A stretch of 64,000 nucleotides of DNA from WTGJ01 sp965237765. Lineage in GTDB: Bacteria; Chloroflexota; Anaerolineae; Aggregatilineales; Phototrophicaceae. The translations under genes and the position numbers were made by a program. Of the stretch, positions 1 through 8,011 are shown in pieces. The stretch's first letter is position 1; every line of letters starts with the position of its first letter. Under the pieces are notes generated by a model. The model saw only the letters and a program-made list of their open reading frames with translations. It was not told the DNA's origin and ran no database searches. The stretch is taken from assembly GCA_965237765.1 (NCBI GenBank), contig OZ250157.1, positions 2,604,001-2,668,000 on the forward strand, in the 5' to 3' direction.

Positions 1-1
1 G

Positions 2-697
2 CTCTATAATCCCGCGCTGGATGATGCGCTCGAATCCTGTTACGATTCGCGGAGCTATAGGGAGAAGCGCCCGCCGAATAAAGCCCTGCTCCAAAGAAAG
101 GCAGGCCTGGCAGAAAATGATGATATTATGCTCATCGGAATCGTCAGCCGCCTGGTCTGGCAAAAAGGCCTCGACCTGGCGATACCGGCATTGCGCGCGC
201 TGCTTGCCGATAGCCCGGTGCAACTCGTTATCCTGGGCGATGGTGATGATGCGTTGGCAGCGGAGATGCAGACATTGGCTGACGATTTTGCCAGGAAAGC
301 GTACGCGCATCTGGGTTTCAACGCCGAATTCGCGCAACAAATCTATGCGGGATGCGACGTGTTCTTGATGCCCAGCCGCTACGAGCCATGCGGCATCGGG
401 CAGATGGTGGCGATGCGTTATGGCGCCCTCCCCATAGTGCGTGAGACGGGCGGCCTTTCAGATACAGTCAGCAATTACGACAACGCTTCCGGAGAAAGTG
501 GCACTGGCTTCGTTTTTCTATGGGAGCAGCCCCTGGCCATTGAGCGAACGTTGCGTTGGGCTCTGAAAACCTTCCAGGAGCAACCAGCTGCCTGGTGCAA
601 GATGCAACTGCGCGCCATGGAGCGCGATTTTAGCTGGTGCGTGAGCGCCGCCATTTATGCCGATCTATATTGGAAATACGCGGAGGATCAGAATTAG
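2..697 (+). CDS. glgA: Glycogen synthase, C-terminal part (5' end outside window)
   Basis: ADP-glucose:glycogen glucosyltransferase of family GT5, adding glucose to the growing alpha-1,4-glucan in the cytoplasm. Only the C-terminal Rossmann half is present. The frame is open from base 2 and begins with the family-typical YNPALD segment and KR..NK..LQ before GIVSRLVWQKGLDL. Further on come the SRYEPCGIGQM nucleotide-sugar loop, with its conserved Glu, and GGLSDTV. The first ATG in the frame (128) is internal, so the gene runs in from the left and is a window truncation, not a pseudogene. Its TAG stop overlaps the first base of the glgC GTG start, which indicates translational coupling in a glycogen operon. 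Confidence 0.93.
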   Translation, partial: LYNPALDDALESCYDSRSYREKRPPNKALLQRKAGLAENDDIMLIGIVSRLVWQKGLDLAIPALRALLADSPVQLVILGDGDDALAAEMQTLADDFARKAYAHLGFNAEFAQQIYAGCDVFLMPSRYEPCGIGQMVAMRYGALPIVRETGGLSDTVSNYDNASGESGTGFVFLWEQPLAIERTLRWALKTFQEQPAAWCKMQLRAMERDFSWCVSAAIYADLYWKYAEDQN

Positions 698-1968
698 TGA
701 AAGTCAAAGCGGTCATCCTGGCCGGAGGTGAAGGGCGGCGACTAGGGCCACTCACTATGAAGCGCGCCAAGCCCGCCGTCCCTTTTGCTGGCAAATATCG
801 CATTATCGATTTCACGCTCAGCAATTGCGTGAATTCGAATGTCTTCAACATCTACATCCTGGCGCAATACCGACCACATTCGCTCATCGACCACCTTGGC
901 CAGGGGCGCCCATGGGATTTGGATCGCAGTTTTACAGGTGGTATTCAAATCCTACAGCCCTACCTTGGCAACCATGATACCGATTGGTATGCAGGCACAG
1001 CCGACGCCGTCACACAGAATCTCAATTTCGTCCGTCGCGGCTACCCGGATTATGTCTTGATCCTCGCCGGTGATCATGTCTACGAGTTGGATTACAGCAC
1101 GCTCATTGATTATCACCGCGAATGCAACGCCGATGCGACAGTCGCTTGCATCCATGTCCCCCCTGACGACGCGAGTCGATTCGGCATCCTCGAAGTTGGC
1201 GACGATCGTCTGATTAGCAATTTCGAAGAGAAGCCAGATAAACCGAGTAGCACATTGGCGAGTATGGGCATCTATGTTTTCTCTTACGATATGCTGGAAG
1301 AAGCGCTCTCCGCTGATCGTTATCGCACCAATTCCGCGCATGATTTTGGGCGCGATATCATCCCCCAGATGTTGGAAGCCGGTCACCGCGTCGCCGCTTA
1401 CCATTTTGATGGTTATTGGATTGATGTTGGCACCATCGAAACCTATTGGGAAGCGCATATGCACCTTCTGAATTCGCCGCCAGCCATCAACCTGAACGAC
1501 CGAACCTGGGTGATCCACACTCAATCTGAGGAGCGCCCGCCGGCTCAGATCGCCGCGGGCGCCTCCATCCGCAACAGCATGATTTCTGAGGGCGCCTTTG
1601 TGGCCGAAGGGGCCTTCGTCGAGCAATCAGTGCTTTCGCCAGGGGTATTCGTTGGACCAAGCGCGGTCGTGCGCGAGTCGGTGATCTTCAACGATACGTA
1701 TATCGAGCAAGGCGCCGTCATTGAGCGTTCCATCATTGATAAGCAAGTGGTTATCGGCACGAATTCGCGGGTGGGTAGCATCCTGGAAATCGGCGAGCTG
1801 GGCATCACCTGTGTCGGCAAGAACACTCATATCCCTGCCAATTTTCGCATCGAGCGTAAAGTGATGTTAGGGACGGATTTGCGCGAATCCGACTTCACAC
1901 AATTCGAAACCAATTCTGTTCCCTATGGCAGTAGTTTGGGACTCGTACACAACAAAGGTCGAGTGTGA
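697..1968 (+). CDS. glgC: Glucose-1-phosphate adenylyltransferase
   Basis: Makes ADP-glucose from ATP and glucose-1-phosphate, the committed step of bacterial glycogen synthesis; usually a tetramer under allosteric control. I place the start at GTG 697, with GGAGG at 682-686 ahead of it, giving 423 residues, normal for GlgC. An upstream in-frame ATG at 637 would lie inside glgA. Visible motifs: the nucleotide-binding loop LAGGEGRRLGPLT near residues 8-20, AKPAVPFAGKYRIIDF, the YAGTADAV stretch, LAGDHVY with the metal-binding Asp, and EEKP. The C-terminal part is the left-handed beta-helix typical of the family (repeated I/V-x-x-S/G hexapeptides). It sits between glgA and glgP on the same strand. 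Confidence 0.95.
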   Translation: MKVKAVILAGGEGRRLGPLTMKRAKPAVPFAGKYRIIDFTLSNCVNSNVFNIYILAQYRPHSLIDHLGQGRPWDLDRSFTGGIQILQPYLGNHDTDWYAGTADAVTQNLNFVRRGYPDYVLILAGDHVYELDYSTLIDYHRECNADATVACIHVPPDDASRFGILEVGDDRLISNFEEKPDKPSSTLASMGIYVFSYDMLEEALSADRYRTNSAHDFGRDIIPQMLEAGHRVAAYHFDGYWIDVGTIETYWEAHMHLLNSPPAINLNDRTWVIHTQSEERPPAQIAAGASIRNSMISEGAFVAEGAFVEQSVLSPGVFVGPSAVVRESVIFNDTYIEQGAVIERSIIDKQVVIGTNSRVGSILEIGELGITCVGKNTHIPANFRIERKVMLGTDLRESDFTQFETNSVPYGSSLGLVHNKGRV

Positions 1969-2040
1969 CCAGTTCCGAATTTAGGAAATGCCCCGACCAA
2001 ATCTGCCAAATATTTTGTCAGGAAGAGCAGAGGTGAGCGA

Positions 2041-4614
2041 ATGAAACCCGTTGCCCGCATCCGCGTCGTCCCCGATTTACCGCAACCGCTCACAATTTTA
2101 CAGGAATTAGCCTATAACCTTCGCTGGTCTTGGGATTACGACAGTTGGATCCTATTCCAGCGTCTCGACCCGGACTTGTGGGATGCGACGGGACATAACC
2201 CCGTTTCCATGCTCGGACGGATCAGCCAGCATCGTTTGCAAGCGGCAGTGGAAGACGGTGCCTTTCGATCGCAATTGGAGCGGGTTACGGCTTCTTTCAA
2301 CGATTATATGTCCGCCAAGGACACCTGGTACGCGCAAAATCATGGCGATATCGACCCGGCCCCGATCATCGCCTATTTCTCGATGGAATTCGGCATCACC
2401 GAATCGCTGAAGAATTATTCTGGCGGCCTCGGCATCCTCAGTGGTGACCACCTGAAAAGCGCGAGCGATCTGGGTTTGCCACTGGTCGGTGTCGGTTTGC
2501 TGTACCAAGAAGGATATTTCCAGCAATACCTGAATGCGGATGGCTTTCAGCAAGAATCTTACCCGCTCAACGATTACGCGAACTTACCGGTGAGCTTGGC
2601 GCGTTATGAAGACGGCATGCCCATCAAAATCACCGTGCCAATGGTGAACCGCAATCTCTACGCCATCATCTGGAAGGTCCAGGTCGGGCGAGTGCCGCTA
2701 TTCTTATTGGATAGCAACGTCGAAGAAAACTACTTACCCGAAGACTTGCAACTTACCAACCGCCTCTATGGCGGCGACCGGCGCACGCGCATCCGCCAGG
2801 AAATGCTATTGGGAATTGGTGGCATCCGCGCTTTGGAGGAATTGGGGCTGCGGCCAGATGTCTGCCACATGAATGAGGGGCATTCCGCCTTTCTGGCGTT
2901 GGAGCGAATTCGTCAATTAATGGCCGAAAAAGACCTTACCTTCTCGCAAGCGCGAGAGTTGGCCGCCGCACACAACGTCTTCACCACACATACGCCAGTG
3001 CCCGCCGGTTTGGAACGCTTTGGCTTCGACCTGATCGATGAGCATTTTACGCCCTATTTCAAGAACCTCGGCCTGAGTCGAGATGAATTCATCGACCTCG
3101 GTCGCGAGAACATGGGCGATTATGAGTTGTTCTCTATGCCCGTCCTTGCCCTGAAGCTCAGCGCGGTAGCGAATGGCGTAGCGCGTCTGCATGGCGAAGT
3201 CTCGCGCGAGCTTTGGACCTGGGTGTACCCGCGCTTGCCGAAGAAGGAAATTCCCATCGGTTCAGTCACGAATGGCGTGCATTTGCAGACCTGGATCAGT
3301 GACGAGATGGGTGATCTCTTCGATAGTTACCTTCATCCTGCCTGGCGAACTGAAGAAGATAACCCTGAAATTTGGGAGCAAGCTGATCGCATTCCAGATG
3401 GCGAAATCTGGCGCGCGCGCAGCCTGAGCCGCCAACGCCTCGTTTCTTACGTGCGCCGCAAATATCGTAAGCAATTGTTGGCACGTAACGCGCCGGCCTA
3501 TGAGATAGCGGAAGCGGATGAGGTGTTGGATCCCGAAGCGTTGACCATCGGCTTTGCCCGTCGCTTCGCTACTTATAAACGCGCCACCCTACTCTTCTAC
3601 GACTTAAAACGCATCAAAAGCATACTCACCAATAGCGAACAACCCGTGCAAATTATCTTTGCCGGCAAGGCGCACCCAGCCGACATCCCGGGCAAGGAGC
3701 TCATCCAATCCGTCTTCAATATTGCACGACGCGAAGGGCTGCAACACTCCGTCATCTTCCTCGAGAATTACGACATGGACGTGGCCCGGCATTTGGTGCA
3801 GGGCGTCGACGTTTGGCTCAATACGCCGCGCCGTCCCAAAGAAGCGAGCGGCACGAGCGGGATGAAGGTCATATTTAATGCTGGGCTGAATTGCAGCATC
3901 CTGGATGGCTGGTGGGCAGAGGGCTACCAGGCCGGACTGGGCTGGGCGATTGGCCGGGGCGAAGAATATCCCGAAGAACTCTGGCAACATCAGGATTATG
4001 TGGAGAGTCAGGCGCTCTATCAGATGCTGGAAAAAGAAATCGTGCCTACATTTTATGATCGCGGGCGCGATAATCTGCCGCGAGAATGGATCGCGATGAT
4101 CAAGGAATCCATCAAGCAGCATACGCCCTTTTTCAACACGCGCCGCATGCTGATGGAATATCACAATCAGTATTACATGCCTTGCTACGCGCGCGCGCAG
4201 CGCATCACCGGCGAGAATATCAGCTACGGCCTATCCTTCGTCGCCTGGCGCCATCGCATCGAAGAACTCTGGCAGAAAGTCGCCATCAATCGCGTGCTGC
4301 TCAAAGAAGCAATGGTGCGCGTGGGAGAAGAGGTTTCTATTCTCGCCGAAGTGCAATTGGGCAAGCTGACGCCGCTTGATGTGAGCGTGCAGCTCTACTA
4401 CGGTCAGGTTTCTCCTGAAGGCCTCATCGACAATGGCAGCACCATTGTGAACATGGATCCAGTGAGCACGAACAAAAACGGTGTCTTTATGTATAAATCG
4501 GCGCTCAGTTACCTCAGCACTGGTGAACACGGCATTTCGGTCCGCGTTCTGCCCCACCATGATCACTTAGCGACGCCCTACCAGCCGAACCTCATCACCT
4601 GGGCGCGCAGCTAG
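2041..4614 (+). CDS. glgP: Alpha-glucan phosphorylase (GlgP, Thermotoga/actinobacterial type)
   Basis: PLP-dependent GT35 enzyme that releases glucose-1-phosphate from glycogen or maltodextrin. The 857-residue protein has the extra N-terminal DUF3417 module (about residues 10-120) that marks the TIGR02094-like branch rather than the classical E. coli GlgP branch. The PLP lysine is in SGTSGMK (Lys609). NEGHSAF and THTPVPAGLERF, also typical of this branch, are present. The ATG is preceded by AGAGGTGAG. The 72-nt gap after glgC contains no obvious hairpin, so it probably belongs to the glgA-glgC-glgP transcript, placing synthesis and breakdown of glycogen together. Its end is 9 nt from the end of the opposite-strand permease gene. 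Confidence 0.93.
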   Translation: MKPVARIRVVPDLPQPLTILQELAYNLRWSWDYDSWILFQRLDPDLWDATGHNPVSMLGRISQHRLQAAVEDGAFRSQLERVTASFNDYMSAKDTWYAQNHGDIDPAPIIAYFSMEFGITESLKNYSGGLGILSGDHLKSASDLGLPLVGVGLLYQEGYFQQYLNADGFQQESYPLNDYANLPVSLARYEDGMPIKITVPMVNRNLYAIIWKVQVGRVPLFLLDSNVEENYLPEDLQLTNRLYGGDRRTRIRQEMLLGIGGIRALEELGLRPDVCHMNEGHSAFLALERIRQLMAEKDLTFSQARELAAAHNVFTTHTPVPAGLERFGFDLIDEHFTPYFKNLGLSRDEFIDLGRENMGDYELFSMPVLALKLSAVANGVARLHGEVSRELWTWVYPRLPKKEIPIGSVTNGVHLQTWISDEMGDLFDSYLHPAWRTEEDNPEIWEQADRIPDGEIWRARSLSRQRLVSYVRRKYRKQLLARNAPAYEIAEADEVLDPEALTIGFARRFATYKRATLLFYDLKRIKSILTNSEQPVQIIFAGKAHPADIPGKELIQSVFNIARREGLQHSVIFLENYDMDVARHLVQGVDVWLNTPRRPKEASGTSGMKVIFNAGLNCSILDGWWAEGYQAGLGWAIGRGEEYPEELWQHQDYVESQALYQMLEKEIVPTFYDRGRDNLPREWIAMIKESIKQHTPFFNTRRMLMEYHNQYYMPCYARAQRITGENISYGLSFVAWRHRIEELWQKVAINRVLLKEAMVRVGEEVSILAEVQLGKLTPLDVSVQLYYGQVSPEGLIDNGSTIVNMDPVSTNKNGVFMYKSALSYLSTGEHGISVRVLPHHDHLATPYQPNLITWARS

Positions 4615-4623
4615 CGAAGCGCC

Positions 4624-5868
4624 CTATGCGCGAAAGAGCTGCGGAATCTCCCGTAGCCGCGGCAGGCGGCCGGCCAATAAGGTGTGAAAGCGGAAGAGCC
4701 GGCCTGCCAGCCAAAACATCGCCAACACGGCTGCGCACATCAGAGCCAGGCTGAGGACGATTTCCAACGCAGGAACTTCAGTAATTGCCAGGCGCTGCAC
4801 CATCGCTAAGGGTGAAACAATGGGCAATACACTGAGTGCGACGGCAAGGCTGCCATCCGGATCGGTAGCGAAGACGCTGGTAAACCATAGTGGCACCATC
4901 GCTGGCAACACGAAAACAACGGTGAATTGCGGCCCTTCTTGCATCGATTGCGATAACGCCCCGACCGCGCCGAAGCCGGCCGCCATGAAGAAATACAGGA
5001 GCAGGAAATAAGCGAGCAAGAGCGCAAGATACGCCAGCGAGATATCCTGCAAAACCAGTTGAACATCCACCAAAACACCCGAATTGCTGGCGACTTGTAG
5101 CAGGCCATAGCCAGTAAGAATCCAGAATAGGATCTGGAATAAGCCCAGCACACCGAGGCCGAGCGCCTTGCCGGTAAGCAGAGTCCCCGGGCGTACGGTG
5201 ATGAGCAATACCTCAATCAGCTTCGTCTCTTTTTCTTCGATTACGCTTTGCAACAGATAGCCGTTCGTCATCATGATACTCACGACAAAGAGGATGGCAA
5301 AGCCGTAGACGACGGCGAAGGAAGTGCCGAAATCCTCTCCATCGACGGTGGCAGCAGAATCGCCTTCGTAAGGCAGCAGCTCAAACCCGGCGAGCGGGTC
5401 CAGGAAACGGGTGGCGTTGGTCTCATCCGTCGTGGCGGCAGCGATGAGGCTGCCCCGGATGGCGGATTCGATCTGCCAATTGTTGTAGCCTTCGAAGGAG
5501 AAGCTGGCTTGCACACGAGTAATTTCGCCGCTCGCCAAATAATCAACCGGGATGAGCCAATAGGCGCTGATTTCGCCGGCCTCCAGGGCAGCGCGCGCGG
5601 CCGCTTCGTCGGCGAAGGCGCGCATCTGCAGCAAGTCGTTTTCAGCCCAACCATTCAAGACGCCGCTCTGGTCCACGTAGCCGGCACGCAATTCGGAATC
5701 TCCCACCGCGCCCTCGTTATCATCGCCACCACTACCGGCAAACAATTGGCTGCCGATCAGGATGGCGAGGGCTAATAAAGGGAGGCCGATGGTCAGGCCG
5801 AGGAAGCCGCGCCGCCGCAGGTTGCGTATCAGCTCGAAGCGAGCGATGAGGAAAAGGTGTGAGTTCAT
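4624..5868 (-). CDS. ABC-2 type transporter permease (NatB-like), second copy
   Basis: Membrane subunit of an ABC-2 exporter. 414 residues from ATG 5868, whose ATG overlaps the TGA of the preceding permease (ATGA); a longer in-frame extension to 5952 lies inside that upstream gene and is rejected. One TM segment near the N-terminus (residues about 20-40) is followed by a large extracytoplasmic region of roughly 160 residues. About five clustered TM segments follow, the NatB/YhaP-like topology, with the conserved VIEEKETKLIEVLL motif just after the first of these. It is the last gene of a minus-strand run of slt, PPIase, ATPase and two permeases. The substrate is unknown; NatB relatives export Na+, peptides or drugs. 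Confidence 0.85.
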   Translation of the reverse strand: MNSHLFLIARFELIRNLRRRGFLGLTIGLPLLALAILIGSQLFAGSGGDDNEGAVGDSELRAGYVDQSGVLNGWAENDLLQMRAFADEAAARAALEAGEISAYWLIPVDYLASGEITRVQASFSFEGYNNWQIESAIRGSLIAAATTDETNATRFLDPLAGFELLPYEGDSAATVDGEDFGTSFAVVYGFAILFVVSIMMTNGYLLQSVIEEKETKLIEVLLITVRPGTLLTGKALGLGVLGLFQILFWILTGYGLLQVASNSGVLVDVQLVLQDISLAYLALLLAYFLLLYFFMAAGFGAVGALSQSMQEGPQFTVVFVLPAMVPLWFTSVFATDPDGSLAVALSVLPIVSPLAMVQRLAITEVPALEIVLSLALMCAAVLAMFWLAGRLFRFHTLLAGRLPRLREIPQLFRA

Positions 5869-7082
5869 GCCTTTTGCCCGACCCATTGCTCGCGCAGCGT
5901 GCGAAACAGCCCACGCAGGCTGCTGCGCTTGCCATAACGCAACAGTGACCACCGAAATAGTCGTTCGCCCACCCAGAGCGCCGCGATGGTCGTCAGCAGC
6001 AAGATCGTGGCGCTGATCGCGAGCTGCAACGTGGGGATATTGCTCAAGCCGAGGCGCAGGGTTACCGTCATTGGCGCTGTGAGCGGGAAGAAGGTGAGTA
6101 TTTGCGGCAAGAGCGCGTTCGGGCTCGCGATGAATAGCGAAAACAGCATCATCGGTATCCAGATGAGCAAGGTGAGAATACCTGCATATTGACGACTCTC
6201 ATGCACCGTGCCGACCACTGCGCCGATCGTCGTGGAGACGATAGCCATGAGCGCAAAGATCATCAGAAAATAGGCGGAGGCAATGAGCAACATATCCAGC
6301 GGGACTTGCAGACCCGCGAGGAAGGGGATGCTCCGGCCGCCGGCGGTCAGTATGAGGGCGCTGACCAGAGACCAGACCAATAATTGCGTTAGCCCCAGAG
6401 CCGCAAGGCCGAGCAATTTGCCGCGCAGCAGCTGTCCGGGCGTCATGCTCGTGATGAGCAACTCCATGATGCGGTTGCTCTTCTCCTCGACGACGCTCAT
6501 AAGGAGATAGCTGGAAGTGGTTTGCGCAGTCATCATCCAGATCATGCCGAAGGCAATCGGCAACAAGAAGAAGGAAGTCGGGTTTGCCAAATCTTGCTCG
6601 AGTTCGTTATCCAGGGTGAAGAGTGTGATGTTGCCAGTATCGACGGCGCGTTCACCTTCCGCTTTGGATAAGCCCAAAATGCCCACCAGCAATTGCGAAC
6701 GGAGATAGGCGCTGATTTCCTCCTGGATGACCCAATCAATCGGCGCATCGGTGGTGAGCTCAGCGCCGCCTCGCTCGCGATAATCGAGCGGCAGGCGCAA
6801 TATACCATCGACTTCGCCCGCCTTTAGGGCCGTGCGCGCCGCCGTAAGGTTGGCGTAACGCTGAAATATGCCCCGCTGACTATCAGTAATGACGCCCGCC
6901 TCGTCGATCACCGCTACCCGTTCCAGCTCGCTCGGCTTAGTAAAGCTGCTGGCAACGAGACTGGACGCGATCACCATCAGACCGACGCTTAGCAGTGGCA
7001 CGCCAAAGGCAGCGAACAGGAAACCTGCGCGCCGGATATGTATGCGGTATTCATGTGCGGCGACGCGCCAAAGATTACCCAT
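5865..7082 (-). CDS. ABC-2 type transporter permease (NatB-like), first copy
   Basis: 405-residue membrane subunit with the same layout as its downstream neighbour: an N-terminal TM (about 20-40), a long external loop with DEAG and GERAVDTG, then a helix bundle introduced by VVEEKSNRIMELL. The two permeases are distant paralogues that probably form a heterodimer driven by the ATPase encoded immediately upstream. Its ATG (7082) overlaps the end of the ATPase gene by 8 nt, and its TGA overlaps the next ATG, so the three subunits are translationally coupled. Confidence 0.85.
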   Translation of the reverse strand: MGNLWRVAAHEYRIHIRRAGFLFAAFGVPLLSVGLMVIASSLVASSFTKPSELERVAVIDEAGVITDSQRGIFQRYANLTAARTALKAGEVDGILRLPLDYRERGGAELTTDAPIDWVIQEEISAYLRSQLLVGILGLSKAEGERAVDTGNITLFTLDNELEQDLANPTSFFLLPIAFGMIWMMTAQTTSSYLLMSVVEEKSNRIMELLITSMTPGQLLRGKLLGLAALGLTQLLVWSLVSALILTAGGRSIPFLAGLQVPLDMLLIASAYFLMIFALMAIVSTTIGAVVGTVHESRQYAGILTLLIWIPMMLFSLFIASPNALLPQILTFFPLTAPMTVTLRLGLSNIPTLQLAISATILLLTTIAALWVGERLFRWSLLRYGKRSSLRGLFRTLREQWVGQKA

Positions 7083-8010
7083 CTACGGGCGTCGCTCCGT
7101 TCTCACCCTCGACGATATCGATGAAGATATCATTCAGGCTTGGCGTGGCGCGCTCGAAGGAGTTCAGGTGAATGTGATCCGCACGCGCGATGCTGGCGAG
7201 GGCTTCATCCACGCTCATCTCTTCGCACAAATGAAGCACATAGCTCCCATTCCGCGCCGGGCCTTGCGTGCGAACCACACCCGGCAGGGCAGCCCAATTG
7301 CCTTCGCCGTTGACGCGGATGGCATGCGGCGCGAAGCGCTGACGGATTTCGCTTACTTCGCCATAGAGCACGCGCCTACCCTCGTGGATCATCAACAAAC
7401 GGTCAGCCATCTCCTCGACGGAATGCATCATATGGGTGCTCATCAGGATGGCCACCCCTTCGCGGCGCAGCGCCAGCAGCAACGCTTTCACGAGCTGGGT
7501 GTTGATCGGGTCCAGACCAGCGAAAGGCTCGTCGATGATGATGAGCGCCGGCCGATGCAGGACCGTGACTGCGAATTGCACCTTCTGTTGCATGCCTTTG
7601 CTGAGCTCGCTGATCTTAGTTTTGGCGTGCTCGGCCAGCTCCAACTGCTCGAGCAGCTCCATGGCTCGCTGGCGCGCTTCAGCGGCGGGGACGCCTTTGA
7701 GCGTCGCCAAGTAGACCATCACGTCCAGGGTCTTTTCGCGTGAATAGAGGCCGCGCTCTTCGGGCATGTAGCCGATGCGCTGTTTCAGCGCCTCGCTCAT
7801 CGCGCCGCCGAGAATGGCGATGTCACCCGTGTCTGGTTTGATGATATCCAACAGCATGCGCATGGTGGTCGTCTTGCCGGAACCGTTTGGACCGAGAATC
7901 GCGAGGATCTCTCCATCAGCCATTTGGAAGCTGAGCGACTTCACCGCCTCAAGGGCGCCATAGCGTTTGCTGATGCTATCGACAACGATGGCTTCGTTCA
8001 TATTCCTCAT
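7075..8010 (-). CDS. ABC transporter ATP-binding protein (NatA-like)
   Basis: Cytoplasmic ATPase for the adjacent ABC-2 permeases. It has Walker A GPNGSGKTTTMR, signature LSKGMQQKV, Walker B with IIDEPFAGLDP, and the STH switch, plus a C-terminal extension of about 90 residues (DUF4162-like) as in NatA-type proteins. The frame stays open far upstream (to 8589), but that part lies inside the PPIase gene and has no ABC homology. Two realistic starts exist: ATG 8010, one base after the PPIase TGA, and ATG 8001, with a GAGG three bases upstream. I report 8010 (311 aa); 8001 gives 308 aa. Confidence 0.9.
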   Translation of the reverse strand: MRNMNEAIVVDSISKRYGALEAVKSLSFQMADGEILAILGPNGSGKTTTMRMLLDIIKPDTGDIAILGGAMSEALKQRIGYMPEERGLYSREKTLDVMVYLATLKGVPAAEARQRAMELLEQLELAEHAKTKISELSKGMQQKVQFAVTVLHRPALIIIDEPFAGLDPINTQLVKALLLALRREGVAILMSTHMMHSVEEMADRLLMIHEGRRVLYGEVSEIRQRFAPHAIRVNGEGNWAALPGVVRTQGPARNGSYVLHLCEEMSVDEALASIARADHIHLNSFERATPSLNDIFIDIVEGENGATPVDG

Positions 8011-8011
8011 T

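Noticed and set aside
1..697. glgA as a broken gene because its first ATG is at 128
   Set aside because: The frame is open from base 2 with conserved GlgA sequence, so the gene simply starts outside the window.
5869..5952. Upstream extension of the second permease
   Set aside because: Lies within the preceding permease gene; ATG 5868 with ATGA overlap is the natural start.
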